A DNA stretch of 64,000 nucleotides. Origin: Acridotheres tristis (lineage: Eukaryota; Chordata; Aves; Passeriformes; Sturnidae). Position numbers and translations under genes: made by a program. The stretch's first letter is position 1. The number at the start of each line of letters is the position of its first letter. The notes beneath the pieces were generated by a model. The model worked only from the letters and a program-made list of their open reading frames with translations. It ran no database searches and was not told the origin of the DNA. Of this stretch, positions 1-13,045 are shown one piece after another. The stretch lies in the NCBI GenBank assembly GCA_037013685.1, contig CM072899.1, positions 2,039,479 to 2,103,478 on the forward strand, in the 5' to 3' direction.

Positions 1-690
1 CTGAGTCATTTCCTGAGGCACCATCCCGGCCCAGAACTCGGCAGGTGAAAGGCAGGGGCTGCTCCTGCCCTGGGGGGGGTGAGGCGCCCAGGGCTGGGAT
101 CCTGGTCCTTGGCTCATCCCTCAGGGAGCTCTGCTGCTGTCCCTGCATCACCTGGGTGATGTTCCCACCGCTCCTCGGGACCCACAAAATCCATCAAAAC
201 CCATCTGATTTCACCTCCAGCTGCTTTACAGGATTCCAGCAACACCAGATTTGCCCAAAGTTACACACTGCAGCTTTTGTGAGTTCCTTAAGAGCCCTAT
301 TTCACCAAGAATAAAGTTTCTAATGATTAAAACAGCCAATTTTCCTTATTTATTTTCATTTCTATGGGCCTGTGGGCACAGAGGGCAGAGCAAGGGGCAG
401 CACCAGTGCCTGGCCCAGGGGCTCTCAGGTGTCTGCTCCCCCTGAGCCCATCCCTGCTCCACAGGCACCTTTCCATAGGGGACCCCTCCAGCAAACACGC
501 CTGCAAACTTTCTCCTCCAGGGTTTAGAGAGAATTCCTGCCGTGCCACAAACACTTCCCTCACCTCCCTGCTATTTAACTCTGGCTTTCAGGGATGGAGC
601 TGGATTTGGATCCTCATTTCCAGCTCAGGATTCCTCTCTGGAGCACTGGGAGAAGCTGCACAGCACCAGGGCTGCTGCAAACCTGCAGCA
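1..690. other. Unique non-coding sequence, left edge
   Basis: No repeat family or gene is recognised here. Reading frames of 60-114 codons overlap one another on both strands and have no protein-like features. A run of eight G occurs at about 72-79. An AATAAA at about 311 has no supporting gene structure. Confidence 0.6.
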
Positions 691-753
691 ATTCCTGCTG
701 GCTTTTGATTCCTGACAGGAATTCCTGCTGGCTTTTGATGATTCTGACAGGAT
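691..753. repeat. Two-copy tandem duplication, ~30 bp unit
   Basis: The segment starting 'attcctgctggcttttgat' at 691 is repeated immediately at 721. The second copy carries a 3-bp insertion ('gat') and ends in the same 'tgacagga'. Near-identity of the copies indicates a local, fairly recent duplication. No coding context. Confidence 0.85.
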
Positions 754-3700
754 TGGTTTTGTTCTTGGCCAGATCATCCTATAATTACAAATTAGTGAGT
801 TGCTTGATACCAGAGGATTGTTTCATAAATTAGGTCACTGTCACTCATCATTATAATTTCTTTACCCAACACATCTCACCCTTTGATCCACTCACATCTC
901 CACCTTGCACCATTAACACTCACTCTCATCACTATCCTGACATGCTAAATACTAAAACTCAACATTTACCAAGCCAGAAAAATTCACTTTCTTCACTGTC
1001 CTCATTAACAGGTGCATGTTAATAGGCAACAGCAGCAAACTCTCCAAAAATTCTCCTTTTAGAGAGTTTTGCTTTGCACAAGCTCACCCTGGATGAGGCA
1101 CCTCTTTCCTATCCATCAGATAATCCCAGCATTTTATCCTCCACACTTTTCCCCTAAACAGGTATTTTAAGATATTCTGCATCATTTCCTGCCTTAAACC
1201 CTCAAACACTTCCAGAAAAGCTGCTCTGAAAGCTGCTCTCAAGTAACCAAAGGAGAGTGAAAGGGATCCTGGATTGAGCCAGGAGCCCAACCAGCCACCT
1301 CTGAAATTCCTCACATACACAAGGACAATTTACAGCCCCAAACCCACTCTCAGGGAAGACCTCAGAAGTTCTCTGGTGGATAATTCCAAGCTGATGGAAG
1401 TGGGGAGGCAGCCAAGGTTCCCAGCTCTTCTCTGGGTGACACCAACAATTCCTGGCACGGGGGAAGCTGCACGGGCAGGTGAGGAACAAACACAGAACTA
1501 AACACCTTAAAATGATTTCCCGTGGCTTTTTCCATGCATGGATTATCCAGGGGGAGGGAGAAGGATCAGTGAGTGCAGCCAGGGACACAAACCCTGCTCC
1601 TGTGCACACTGCAAACCACACACCAGCCATCCCAAAATCCACAGCGTTTACACAGACAGCTTGGGAATTAGTGCCAGAATGGCAAATTGCCATTCACAGC
1701 CTCTCCTGTGCTCACCAAGCATCCCTGGCACCACTCCTGGGTGACTCTGCTGAAATATCAGCTCTCAGCTTTTTAACAGATTTATTTCATTGCCTGGAAT
1801 GGGATCAACTCTAAAAACTCTTCTCCAGGACCACCACGGCTGCTCCTTCAAGTTCTCTCGGATTTAGCTACAAAAATACAGATCCTGCTGCATTGCTATC
1901 TTATTTCTATTTCTTGGTGGACAATAAAAAACTTCTCCTTTCTTTTGCAATTAAAATAAACCACTTTCATTGACATTCTACCACGGTTGGGACATTTATT
2001 CCTGCCTTGTGTTCACTTAGAAATGGGCTTCTTCCAAGTTATTATCTCCAACTCTGAATCCTGGTCTACCAAAACAAAAAACAAACCTCCAAATCCTAAA
2101 AGTCTTTTTATAATATTTCCCAGCCAGCTTTTTTCTCTCTGTGGTTTAGTGTGTTATCCATCCCCTGCAGTGCAAGGATAAAATAAATGTCATTTCAATG
2201 GCTTGTTATGAGAAAGACTCAGGAATTCAGGGTAGTTTTGTGGACAAAATTCCTCATTTCAACTTCTTCTGAGTCTAATGAAATGGCTGAAGTTTTCTGA
2301 CACTGCTCCTGAATGATATAATCCTAGAGAAGACATTAACAGCTGCTCTAAAAATCTAATTAAATTTTAGAGCACTGGTAATGCAGCCATAAGGCCCATG
2401 TAAGCCATTACCTACATTAATAAAAATTAAAGTCAAACAGTGTCTATACAGTAATAACGTACCTGCATTCAAGGTCACTTTAATTCCTTCACTCCCAGTT
2501 TTTTTTCTTTATCGTTGCTGTAACTATTATTAATATTTATTCAAAATTTCAAATCTATGTACATTTGTTCCCCTGAACTGTTTTCCTAATACACAGTATT
2601 GAGGCAGGAATTAATTCATTTGTCTTAATTGGTTTTTTTCCCTCCCCTTCTCCACAATAACTCCTGTTATTAGCATAGAAAAGGGCAAGAAACTGGAACA
2701 ACCTACAAGGATTTTATTAGGTACCTAAATGAAAATCTAGAATGGAACAACACAGGCACAACAACTCAAATCAAATTCTTCTCTTGCATGGAAGACCAGA
2801 AAAGGGAAAAAAAATGGATGCTGTGGAAGGAGAAAAAAAAAAAAATCAGAAAAAATTATCTGAGGATAATGTTTTATTTCTATATTTTTCTCCAGAAATT
2901 CCAACAAACTGATTTGTTTTCCTATGTTGGCAAAGATCACTGTACATTTCTACAACACCTACCAAGGTGTGTTGGGAGGGACAGAACAAATAATAAAGAG
3001 AATTTTGGAGTAGTTCTTTGAAAACTGGGGACTGACTTCACTGAAACTTTGAATCCTTTGGGAAAACTGAAAACTGCTGGAAAAGCAGCGAGTGGACAAT
3101 CTCAAGCAGGATCATCTGCATTGCTTCTAAAACCTTCTGGAAAGGTTTTTAAAATCCTTTAAAATTTGGAAATGCATTTTAAAGATCAAAGTAACATCAA
3201 AACACCCCCTTAAGACTGTGCCATGAACAAATACAAAGCATCTCAACAGTGATTTAAATAAAAGGGGAAAAAGGAATATTTTGCATGAGGTGAAATGTCC
3301 AATCCAAGCTCTCCATGAATAAAAAGGGATCAGGCAGGGGGGGGTCCCCACTTTCCTTTCCCAAGAGCTGTGCAGGTGCCCAAAGGGTGGAAATAGTTCC
3401 TAAATGTGAATTAAATATTCCAAAACTCCCAGATTTCCATTAAACTTCTCATCACTGAGACACACAAATTGTTTATGGAGTGCCTGATTAAAACCTCAAG
3501 TGTTTTCCATAAAAATATTTGTGAATGAGGTGAATAAATTATTCAGTGGTCATTAGTGATATTAAACATTCTCCCAGAGTATTCTCTCAGCATTCTCACT
3601 GATTATTTCAGGGCTGTCACATCACACCAACCTCCCAAATTCTGTTTGGTTGAACAGCTCCAGCCTTCCCCTCCTCAGTATTCCTTGGGAATACACAATC

Positions 3701-6541
3701 CTCAGGTTAAGTCCCTAAAAAGACCATCAGACCTTAAACTCCTTTTTCTCCTGTCCCAAACCATTCACCAGCAGCTCAAGAAAAAGATCAAGGTGGCGTC
3801 AGTGGTTGTGTCACCTCCCTTAATGACCTCCAAATTCTCAGATCTTATGCCTGAAGTGACAAAAGAGACTTCAAGCCCGGGGTAAGGAATGAGAGGGATG
3901 GGGATGCTCCGATTTTCAGCCCCTAGTCCAGCTCAGGGAGCAGGATGTTACCCAGGCAGATGCTGCAGCCAAGAATTAATAATTCTCATTTATTTTTTTA
4001 ATCAGGTTCACACTCCAGGGTGCAAGTTCAACATCAGACACTCTCCATTCAGAGTAAGGGTGAGCAGGGCAGCTCTTGGGAAATGTGGGTGTTTGTTGGG
4101 TTCTGCTGAGAGGATGGAGAACGGGTTCACCCAGCATTAACTTTGTGACAGTCTGGTCTTTCACTGTTCACTGATTTCCAATTCTAATCCCTGCTGGCAC
4201 CTGGGGAAATAAAAATCCCTCCCTCACTTGTTCACCAGGAGAACCTCACCTTGTGCTGCTGCAGAGAGGAGGGAAAAGCTCCAGGGATGGAGCAAAGAGC
4301 AGGCAAAGAAAGAGCTCAAAGATTCATTTTTTATTTTTTTTTTCTGAGATAGTTCATTCAGCCCTAGCAAAATGCCACTTCCCACACTGGCTTACAATTA
4401 TTTTTAGGCCCTGTGCAAAATGCAGTTTACAGACCCAGTGATCTCTGCTCCCCTGCATATCCTCCTCCTGTTTTGCTTTCCTTTAGTGACAATTTGCAGG
4501 AGCTCATAAACAACCCCAAATATCAGCTCACCAGGGAAAATACATCCTCTGCTTTGCTGTTCCTGTCAGTTTAAAGGAAATTAGTTAAACCACACAACAG
4601 CTTTTACAGCCCCAAGACTTTCTGCACTTAGAGAGAAAAAATCTGCCAGCTTTATTTCCTCCAGGCAGTCATTTCACCTCTGGGCATGTTAGGGAAACAA
4701 TTTTTATGCCGTCAGTGAAAAACTGTTTGTTTTAAGCAGCACTTCACAGGAAAGATGCCATGAACTGCATTTAACAACGTTAAAACTGGTTTATTCACTC
4801 AAAACTTTTGACAGCCAGGCATAAGGAAGCTTAATTTATTTTTTTTTTTTTAATTCACTTTGATTTATCGTTTCTTTTGAAGCTGCACCATTTCATTGTG
4901 AAGCACAACTTAAGCATCACACAGGGAGTTTGCAAAATCATCACTGAGCTCTGAATTTTGTCTCTCCAAATTCCTTCCCTACTTCAAAAACTCAGTGGAG
5001 GGGAGAGAAGGATGGATGGGGAGCAGGGGATCACCGAGGCCAACAGAAACCTCAGGCTCCAGTCACAAATTCAACCATTTCTTGCCCCATTTCCTCCTGT
5101 CTTTAGGATGGGCCACCTCAGTAGCCAGAAAGGAGCCCATAAATCAACTCTAGGAAGTGGAGAGGACTCCAAAATAACATTTTCTCTGTGCTGTACCACT
5201 AGTTTGTCATTTCTATTTCCACTGTTTTGTAAGTTAGGCAAATAAATTGTTTTGGGCAGCTCATTGGAGAACATTTAAATAAAAATTGTATTTTACGTGG
5301 TGCCTGCACTTGTGACTCCCCTTTCAGCTTAGCTGAGGGTTAGCTTTTAATTCTTTTAGGATTTAGGAAGAAAATCAAACAGAAAATAAACCCTGAGTTG
5401 TGAACTTCAGGGATGCAGCCCCGAACATCTGGGCCCTTAGGAGGACACCCAAAAAATCTTATTTACATTTCAGGGCTCCCTCAGCCCTCTGCTAGTCAGG
5501 AAAGAAATGAGACATGAAAAATCTTACACATGGACACATCATTTGGGCAATTTGCTCCCCAGCTCTCCCTGAGACTCCTGAAATTCCCATCAAGGCAAGG
5601 AAAATGTGGGAATTTCTCTTTTTTAAGACCCTGGCTGTGGTGCTGCTCTCTGCATTCTGCAAACCCCAGCCACAACAGCTGAGCAGGATTTTGGAAGGAA
5701 AACGTGATTTCAGTCCTCATGAATCACATATTAAATATTTCAGTGGGCTTTATTGTGTACTTTATTGATAATTTCATTTACCTGCTGCTAGAGGATCTTC
5801 CTAAAAGCTTTTTCCCCTCTGGCAACAGGCACAGAAAGTGAAGGATGAAGAAAGGGAGGTTCCTCCCTCTCCACAGGCTCTTTTCCCAACCTGTTTTTTC
5901 TGCAAAAGACTACAAGGAATTAAAAAATGCACTCAGGGTCTGAGACCTCTCCAGGCTACAGAAGAACTGGGAGCCCCAGGGTGCAGAAATTAAAGATTTT
6001 TAAGCAGAAACCTCGAAGAATGACAATATTTTACCAGTTTTGTGTGCTTTATTGCTTCTCAGTTGCTCTGACAGTCTCATCTACCCAGTGCCACAGGCCA
6101 TCTTTATCCATGATTGATCTCTGCCTCCCTTCCAACCTTCTGGGGAAAGCTGGAGAGCTGGGCAGAATATTTACTTTTATTTTATATAAGAACAAAGCTT
6201 TCTCTCAAAATCTCTGTGTGTTGAACAGCACACATGTGATGCAGCTCATTTTGTTGATGTTTAATATTCTCCTCTCTCACTGACTAGAACCAGGGGAGGA
6301 AGACACAAGTGCAGAGGAGCAGAACACAAAAACAACCCCAGGCCCTGTCAGTCTGAGCCCTGGGGGTCTTTGGGGATGACAAAACCCTTAATCAGCTCCA
6401 CCACTGCAGGAAACAAAACCCATCCACCTTCTCCTCTCCTGGCTGCCCACTCACAGACATCCTGCTTCAAGCAGTGCCAAATTCCGTGTGAAATATCAGG
6501 GTGAGGTTTGAAACCTCCAGGTGCTTCCTGGGCACCCACAC
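754..6541. other. Long unique AT-rich stretch without genes
   Basis: About 5.8 kb with no recognised interspersed repeat and no credible exon. Simple runs are A13 near 2833, G8 near 3337 and T13 near 4839. The part around 2330-2620 is AT-rich, CpG-free and lacks repeats, a look shared by conserved non-coding DNA, but conservation cannot be judged from one sequence. Frames up to 118 codons (5927-6283) show no domain or plausible composition. Confidence 0.55.
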
Positions 6542-7076
6542 TGTTGGGTTCTGTTCTTTACAAGCAAAGCAGTTAATAGTTATTATAAAGTTATTTGTTA
6601 CAGAAGCACATCAGTCTCTAAGGTAAAATCATATGGTAGAGCAATGGCAAAAGCACATGGATAAAGCCATGGCATAGAGCCCCAGCTCTCCCCAATGAAT
6701 GTTCTTTTATAGAAACTTTCCAACCAGCTAAGACACAAACTCAGACCATCACTTCTTATTAGAATTCTGGTTTCTTAGCATGCCAGGCTACGAATAAACT
6801 ACGTACACGGCCTATTTTGTTTTAACTGAAAAATGTAAGCAATATTCCTAACTCTAACTCTGTCATATCTGAAGTTAGGTTCTTGGAGCTTCCTTGGAAA
6901 CACCAGCATCTAGGACTGTGTTTTTAAACTTTCACTAGAACATGTACTACTTCTCAGGCATTTAACACCTTTTACTCACTAAAAGCACTTCAAACTTATT
7001 CCATTTACTTACTTACTTGTTCACTCCATCTGCTCACTCACTCATTCCATTCAAAGGCTTTAATTCAATCCCTACA
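6542..7076 (-). mobile_element. Candidate retroviral solo LTR (fragment)
   Basis: Read on the minus strand, this block has a TATA box (TATAAAAG, plus-strand 6705-6712) followed by about 160 bp that ends in 'gaacccaaca', which would fit the CA-3' terminus of an LTR. The plus-strand edge begins TGTTGGG at 6542. Its texture (ACTT/ACTC-rich left arm, low CpG) differs from the flanks. No exact target-site duplication, primer-binding site or internal gag/pol sequence was found. An unrelated ancient repeat is possible, and the right edge is a guess. Confidence 0.35.
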
Positions 7077-9593
7077 CTCTGATTTCTCTTTAAAGAAATC
7101 AGAGAGACTCTTAACTAACTCCAACATATCAGTTCTGAAAGATCATCTGAATTTGGCAATGCCAGGATGTTAGAGGCTGAAGTGAATGCTGTGGTTATGA
7201 TTTGTAGGGGAACACAGGGAGGTTGTGGGCACAACTTGTTTCCAAAGACCCAGAAATCCATCATGGCCTTAACAAATCTCATGGACCAGGGGAGAGGAGT
7301 AAAGAGAATAAGGAACAGAAAATAAAAAAGGGAGAGAACAGTAAGAAACCTGACATTCCTGAGCAAGCACGGTTCTCTGCCTGCAGCAGGGATTTTGCTG
7401 CACACACAGCCCTGATGTTCTCAGTGCTCCCCTGTGCCACTCTGGCACCAAGCCTGCACTGATAATAACCTGCAGCTCTGCCTCACTGAGCAACCATTCC
7501 TTCCTCAGAGACCATTCCAGACCCTGCCCCTCCTGCTGCCTTCATGCACACAACCAGCTCAAGGTGCATTTCTCAACACTCAACGTGCCAGGGATAAAAT
7601 CCTCCTTTACAACATCGGTTCATCAAAAAGATCTTTTCATCAATCGGCCCCCATAGGGGAAGGGCAGTTTGTTCTCATGGCAGCAAAGCAAACAAGCACA
7701 AAAGTAAAGGGGTTTTTTTAATGTCAGAATTGAAAAGCTGTGGATTTGGTTGATCAGATCAGGGATCAGATGTGGATAATCACTGCTGGAAGAGATTTTC
7801 ATGGGACTTCTGCCCCTCACTTTCTGTGAGGGGGTGCTGAAGGCATTCAGGAATTATTATTGAAACAAAGGGAAACCAGGACAAGAAACTGCTGTGCTGA
7901 GTCCTCAGGTGCAAACCAAAGCTTTTGAAGCTTTTGATTTCCACACGTTCCATGAGAAAACATCTCCAGCCCCACTGGGAAGATTCCCCTCTGCAGTGAC
8001 CTCTGGCATTCCCAGCACTAGGACAGCTTTATCCTGCTTTATCCATCAGCAATAGAAGCCAAAAAAAAACCACATAACAGCAGTGCAGAACTAAGGAAGA
8101 GCTGAAATTCCACTTGATGAACTTTTTTGAAGGATTCTTTGGAAAAATCCCAAAGATCCGGCTATCACATCTCAAACTGACACTGCTGCACGACAGTGAA
8201 GAGAGGAGAATATCTGTGGGCAAACCATCAAGTCTTATAACCATGAGCATCTCAGAAATATTTATTCTCACTTAAAAGTTGGCAAGGATTTTCACTGCAT
8301 AAATTATTTGCTGGTTTACTCTCAAGGGAGCAGGTGTGCTCACACAAAAAAAAATAATTAAAATAAGTTCTTCAAAGGAAAATGACAACACTTATCAAAT
8401 TACTGATAATGATAATTCTGCTCCTATCAGACTAAAAATACACCAGATGCTGCAAGGGAAAGGTTGGTTAAGTTGGATGATCACCTGATTGCTCTTCTTT
8501 GATATTCCCTGTCTTCTACACGTTCCAGAGTCAAAGGGTTATTGTTAAAATAATTGAAAAAGGAAAATGAGAGGGAAAAAACCCACAAGCTTAGACTCTC
8601 TTACATTGAATTCTTAGTCCCTGAAGGAATGAAACCACCTGTTCTGTCAGGTTTCTACCTTCAAATGCACAATTAAATTGTAAAGCTCAGCACCTTCCAA
8701 GATCATTATGTAAACAGCATTTAAGAGTGACTCCTAGGCTAATATTAGCTTTATTCTTGCAGAAATGACCTATGGATTTCTTTCTTTTTACTCTGCTCAC
8801 CACAAATGCAGAGCCTGCAGATCAATTTATTTGCTTGCAGACTCCACTGGAGTCTTTGTTTTAAGGTAAACGTTGTGAAGTTTTTACTACCATAAAAATA
8901 CTCAGTATTTTCCTCCTTCTGCAATAAGTTGTTTCTTTCAATTAGGAGACTTGCACTGAATTCGGTTAGAAAGATTTTATTTATGGGTTTTCTTCTCTAG
9001 GGCTGCAATAAAATAAAGCTTTTAAGCAACCACTGTAACCATCTCTATTTTAGGTACTTTCACCCAGAGAGCCCAGGCAGAAATGGACATTTAATGAAAC
9101 GAGACTCCAAACGACCGTGGCAGTTTTACACCACACAACGGATTTCTTCTCCCTGGGACTCCCAAAAATCGGTTCTTGGCTCTGGGTTCCCCAAAAGCTC
9201 TGCTGTGTCACACCCTGGGCTCACTTTGTCCTTCCCATGGGACACCTGGAGCCAACTGTGCCCTAGAAAGGAGGGAGCAGCTCCCGGGGGGTTGAACCAT
9301 GCTGGGCATTAAATGGGTCCCATCTGTCTGCTCCCAGTGCTGCAGGGCACAGCTCTGCAGATCCATCCCAATCAGGAGGAATTTGGCAGCCCAGCACTCC
9401 TACATTTCACATTTTCCATCACCTACAACAGCAGAAGGAGTCTGGTGGGCCAGGCTGTGCAGCCAAGCAAAGAGATAAAGGTTATTTCCCCAAATTATGT
9501 AACCCAGTTCTGCATAAATAACTAGAGCTGTTTTCCCAAAGGGAATATTTAAAGACAGTTTTAAACTACAGGGTTTATTAAAACTAATTAAAA
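7077..9593. other. Unique non-coding sequence
   Basis: No repeat or exon recognised across 2.5 kb. Two TGATAA motifs lie close together near 8402-8412, too few to call a regulatory element. Short A-runs occur at about 8058 and 8346. The frames present (up to 96 codons) are isolated and composition-driven. Confidence 0.6.
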
Positions 9594-9644
9594 GTCTTGG
9601 TCTTGATCTTGGAGGTCTTTTCCAACCTTAATAATTCTCTCTGT
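9594..9644 (+). mobile_element. CR1 LINE, extreme 3' tail only
   Basis: About 50 bp matches the sense-strand end of CR1 elements: 'gatcttggaggtcttttcc' followed by 'aaccttaataattctct', a decayed form of the ATTCTATG-type terminal repeat. CR1 is a non-LTR retrotransposon that inserts as 5'-truncated copies without a poly(A) tail. The extreme shortness is typical of that process. No coding potential remains. Confidence 0.7.
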
Positions 9645-10055
9645 AAAAGTAAATATAAATACACAGTGTGCTGAAAAATTACTTTAAATTATAAATGAAC
9701 CTTCCAAGATGACCAAATTGAATGTGCACATCCTCTCTCATCCTGCAATAACTTCTCAAAGCTGGGATGAGGTTTTTTTTCAGACTCATCCTAAACACTC
9801 TACACCACCACAAAACAAAAACTTCACACCGTGCTTTTAAAAATGACTTTCCATCCACTTGATTCAAATCAACGTGTGGCTGAACATGATCAATGTTCAT
9901 TAAGAGCTCTGGAGTGACAGGTACAGGAGCAGCACTCGGTGTGTGCACAGCCCAAATGAATAAATGGAGCGTGGGTTTCCACACTCACAACTCTGCCTTG
10001 GACACTTGGCTGCCCTTAGGAAGGAGCTGTTTTTCAAAAATAGTTTATTTGCAGG

Positions 10056-10086
<31 letters not shown>
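10056..10086 (+). repeat. Poly(A) tract, 31 bp
   Basis: An uninterrupted run of 31 A. The sequence before it does not resemble a processed gene copy and no flanking duplication was found, so it is best treated as a mononucleotide microsatellite. It produces a spurious polylysine peptide in one frame. Confidence 0.9.
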
Positions 10087-10088
<2 letters not shown>

Positions 10089-12958
10089 ACCAGAATAACC
10101 TTCTCAGTAAGGCAAGTCTAGAATAGAGTTATGAAAGAAATGCCAGGAAGGAAATTCTTCTGAGTGGGAATGCTTGTGTGAGCTGGAAACGCTGCTTAAG
10201 CACACAGATTCAGCAGAAATATGATAGAAAATCACATTTCTGTCTTTCCTTCAGTAAGTAGATTAAGTAGATGAAGAGAGGCACTGCTTTGGTGGGAGAG
10301 CATCCCAGGGGAAACCCACCTGGACACAGCCCCAGTTCTAGAACAGGAGAGAAAACACAGGTTCTGCTCACCCCCTGCTAACATCCCATCAAATCCCAGG
10401 AAATGCCAGCATTCAGGACAGAATATACTTTCTAGGATATGATTTCCTGAATTCTTACAGATGTGTGGCTATGATGCCCTTCTCCACAAGAGAAGGATCA
10501 ATGCAAGCATTAGGATTGGTCTGAGAGAGACAAATCCTTCTGGAAGGGTTTCTCCAAATGCATTTCAGTCTATCCCACAACCTCCTCCTCTGCATGATCC
10601 CTGCCCTGAATTCCTCTAATAAACCACATGAACATTTTCATGCATTTTTATAAAATTTACCACTGAGGTAGATTTTGGGGTGACAGGTTTTCTCAGGGAG
10701 TATTTTTCTCTGCTATGACAACAAAAGCATGAGGAAACCCTGGTAGGAAATTCCTCACAGTTTGCACAATGGATTAGAAGAACCAAAAGGAATTTCTTTC
10801 CCATCAGCTCCAAATATCACATTGCCAAGTTGCATTTTAGGGAGGAAGCAAAGCAGATCAAAACAAGCACCAACAAGTTTCCTCTCACTACTCCTACATG
10901 AAAAACCAACTCAAACTGCCGTGACATCCCAAAACATCTTCTAATTGGAAAAAAAAAAGAGACAAACATGCAGAAAATGACCAATGTTTGGGATTTGGGA
11001 AGGAATTTGAGGCAGAATTTGAGAAGGAAAGCAGCTGTAATTTAACAGGTGGGGTTTGCCATGGGGGTGCTGTGGACACAGCAGGGGGAAATATCTCCCC
11101 CTCTCTGCAACAGCTGAAAGGGGAAGGTTTGATTTGTTATTTTCAGCCTTTCTGAAGTCTGACTGTCCATTTCATTAATCAGATTTCCTTTGAGGCAGGG
11201 CTTGGAGGCCTTGCCTTCCCTGCCAGCTGAGCTTGGGATGCCCTGGTCGTCTCCCACCTCATTACCTTGATCAGCAGCTGCAGACAGTGATGGCTGGTGA
11301 TGGACAAACCCCATGGGCTCTGCTGGGGCTCCTGTCAGGCTGCTCAAACCCTTCTGGCCTGGAATCTTGGGGATTGAGCTCCTTGGGGATGTTTGGGAAG
11401 GCATGAGACAGACAAATGTCTGTCCATCCTTGTGCTGCACGCTGGGGCTCCCTCCCAGCAAGGGAGGAAAGGATGAATCCTGCCATGGACACAGACTGAA
11501 CAGGATTCCCTTCAGCCCTGGGCTCTAAAACAAATAAAACTGATTTCCTTGGGTTTCATTTCATATCTTCATTTGGTTGATATATGACAAATACTGGCAG
11601 CAATAAAGAAATAAGAAAAAATAATCAGCTGTGAACTGTGGTGTTTCTTTTTTCCCCTTGCTGGAAATACTTTACAATGTTTTTGATAAACTCCAAAATA
11701 TCTGAAGTGCTGATATCTGTGCAGAAACTGATCAAAATCTGGAATTACCACGTGGCTCAACTATAAACTGTAATCACATGTAAGGACCAAGTTGAAGAAA
11801 GTCTTTGGTTGACTTTTAATGATTTTTATTTAATTTTGAGCTGAATATGAAGGGATTGTCATAACCCAACCTCAGCAGGGAGAGGGAGCATGTTCTCACT
11901 CACACCAAGGAGACACCCACACACAGATACACCCACAAATAGGGGCAAATCCATTCTTAATTCATTCCAATAGATACATCATTCACGATGTGCAACTTTT
12001 TGTTGTATTTACAAGACCACCATGGCAGGGGGCCGAGTTAAACTAATTTCCCAAGGTGGATAAAGCCCATCTTCCCTAGGTGAAGATAAAAGGTGGTGCA
12101 ACAGCTGCTATAAATATCACCAGGCATTATTCTAAACCTTAAAGGAAGAACAGCCTGAAATATTTCACATCACAGAGTAAATGGTTGGAAGATTGCAGAC
12201 AAAGTAGTCAGGCTATGAATAACTGACAAGAAAGTCTCCAGATAAGCACAGGGAGTTAATTATGCTGTACCCAGAAATAAATAAAACCACCAGCTCCAAT
12301 GTTCATGAAGCAGCTGGTAATAAATAACAACTTGTAAACATTTTAATGCACTTATTCTGGTAAAATTAAAATCAATGTTCATGCAGCAATAGCTATTAAA
12401 TAATACTTACTGGGGAAAAATCTGAGAAGCTTAAAATCCAGTACCTTGTGTGTCAGAAAATAAACCACACAATGAGAAACAGCTGGAGCTCATCATTTAT
12501 ACCATTTTGAGGTCTTAAGGAAAAAGGCTGCCAAAAAAATACCATGTACAGATATTTGGGGCAAATTGATCTCATAAAAAAAGGATTAGTGCATGCGAGG
12601 AGTAATCAAATGCTTCATGTTGGATTACAATTCCACTTAATAAATCAAGCTACTTCTGCTCCTGAAAAGGTTCATTCTGCACTCATTTGATTAGTTACAC
12701 TAAAAATAAATCCCACACAGCAGAAGCAAGAGAGAAATGCCTCGTCAAATAAACACCAGCACGAGTCCCTGTGAACACCTGACCGTGGAGGAGATGCCAG
12801 CCCCAAATCTCTGAGGAGCTGGGGAAGATCCCAGCCCAGCCAAGGTGCTTCTCATTACACCCTGGACTTTTTCTAGGGGTATCCACTTTACCAGCCCAAT
12901 CCTTGCTTTAACTCCACCAAGCACCAGCTCAGCACCTTGGACAGGGGTTTGTAAAATC
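10087..12958. other. Unique non-coding sequence
   Basis: No gene or repeat family recognised. The part 12060-12690 is repeat-free and AT-rich with several short AT-homeodomain-like words (TAAT, AATAAATAA), which makes it a reasonable place to look for a conserved non-coding element. The frame on the minus strand at 11042-11461 (139 codons) is low-information and shows no domain. Confidence 0.55.
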
Positions 12959-13045
12959 TCAGAATGTTTGGGTTTGGAAGAGACTTTAAAGACCATCAGG
13001 TTCCAAACCCCTGCTTCAAGCAGGGGCTCCACATCCATCACCACC
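12959..13045 (-). mobile_element. CR1 LINE fragment, 3' end, antisense
   Basis: The plus strand reads 'cagaatgtttgggtttggaa' then 'gagactttaaagaccatca', the reverse complement of a CR1 3' end. Similarity fades after 'ccaaacccctgc' near 13015, so only about 60-85 bp are assignable. Strongly 5'-truncated. Confidence 0.7.
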
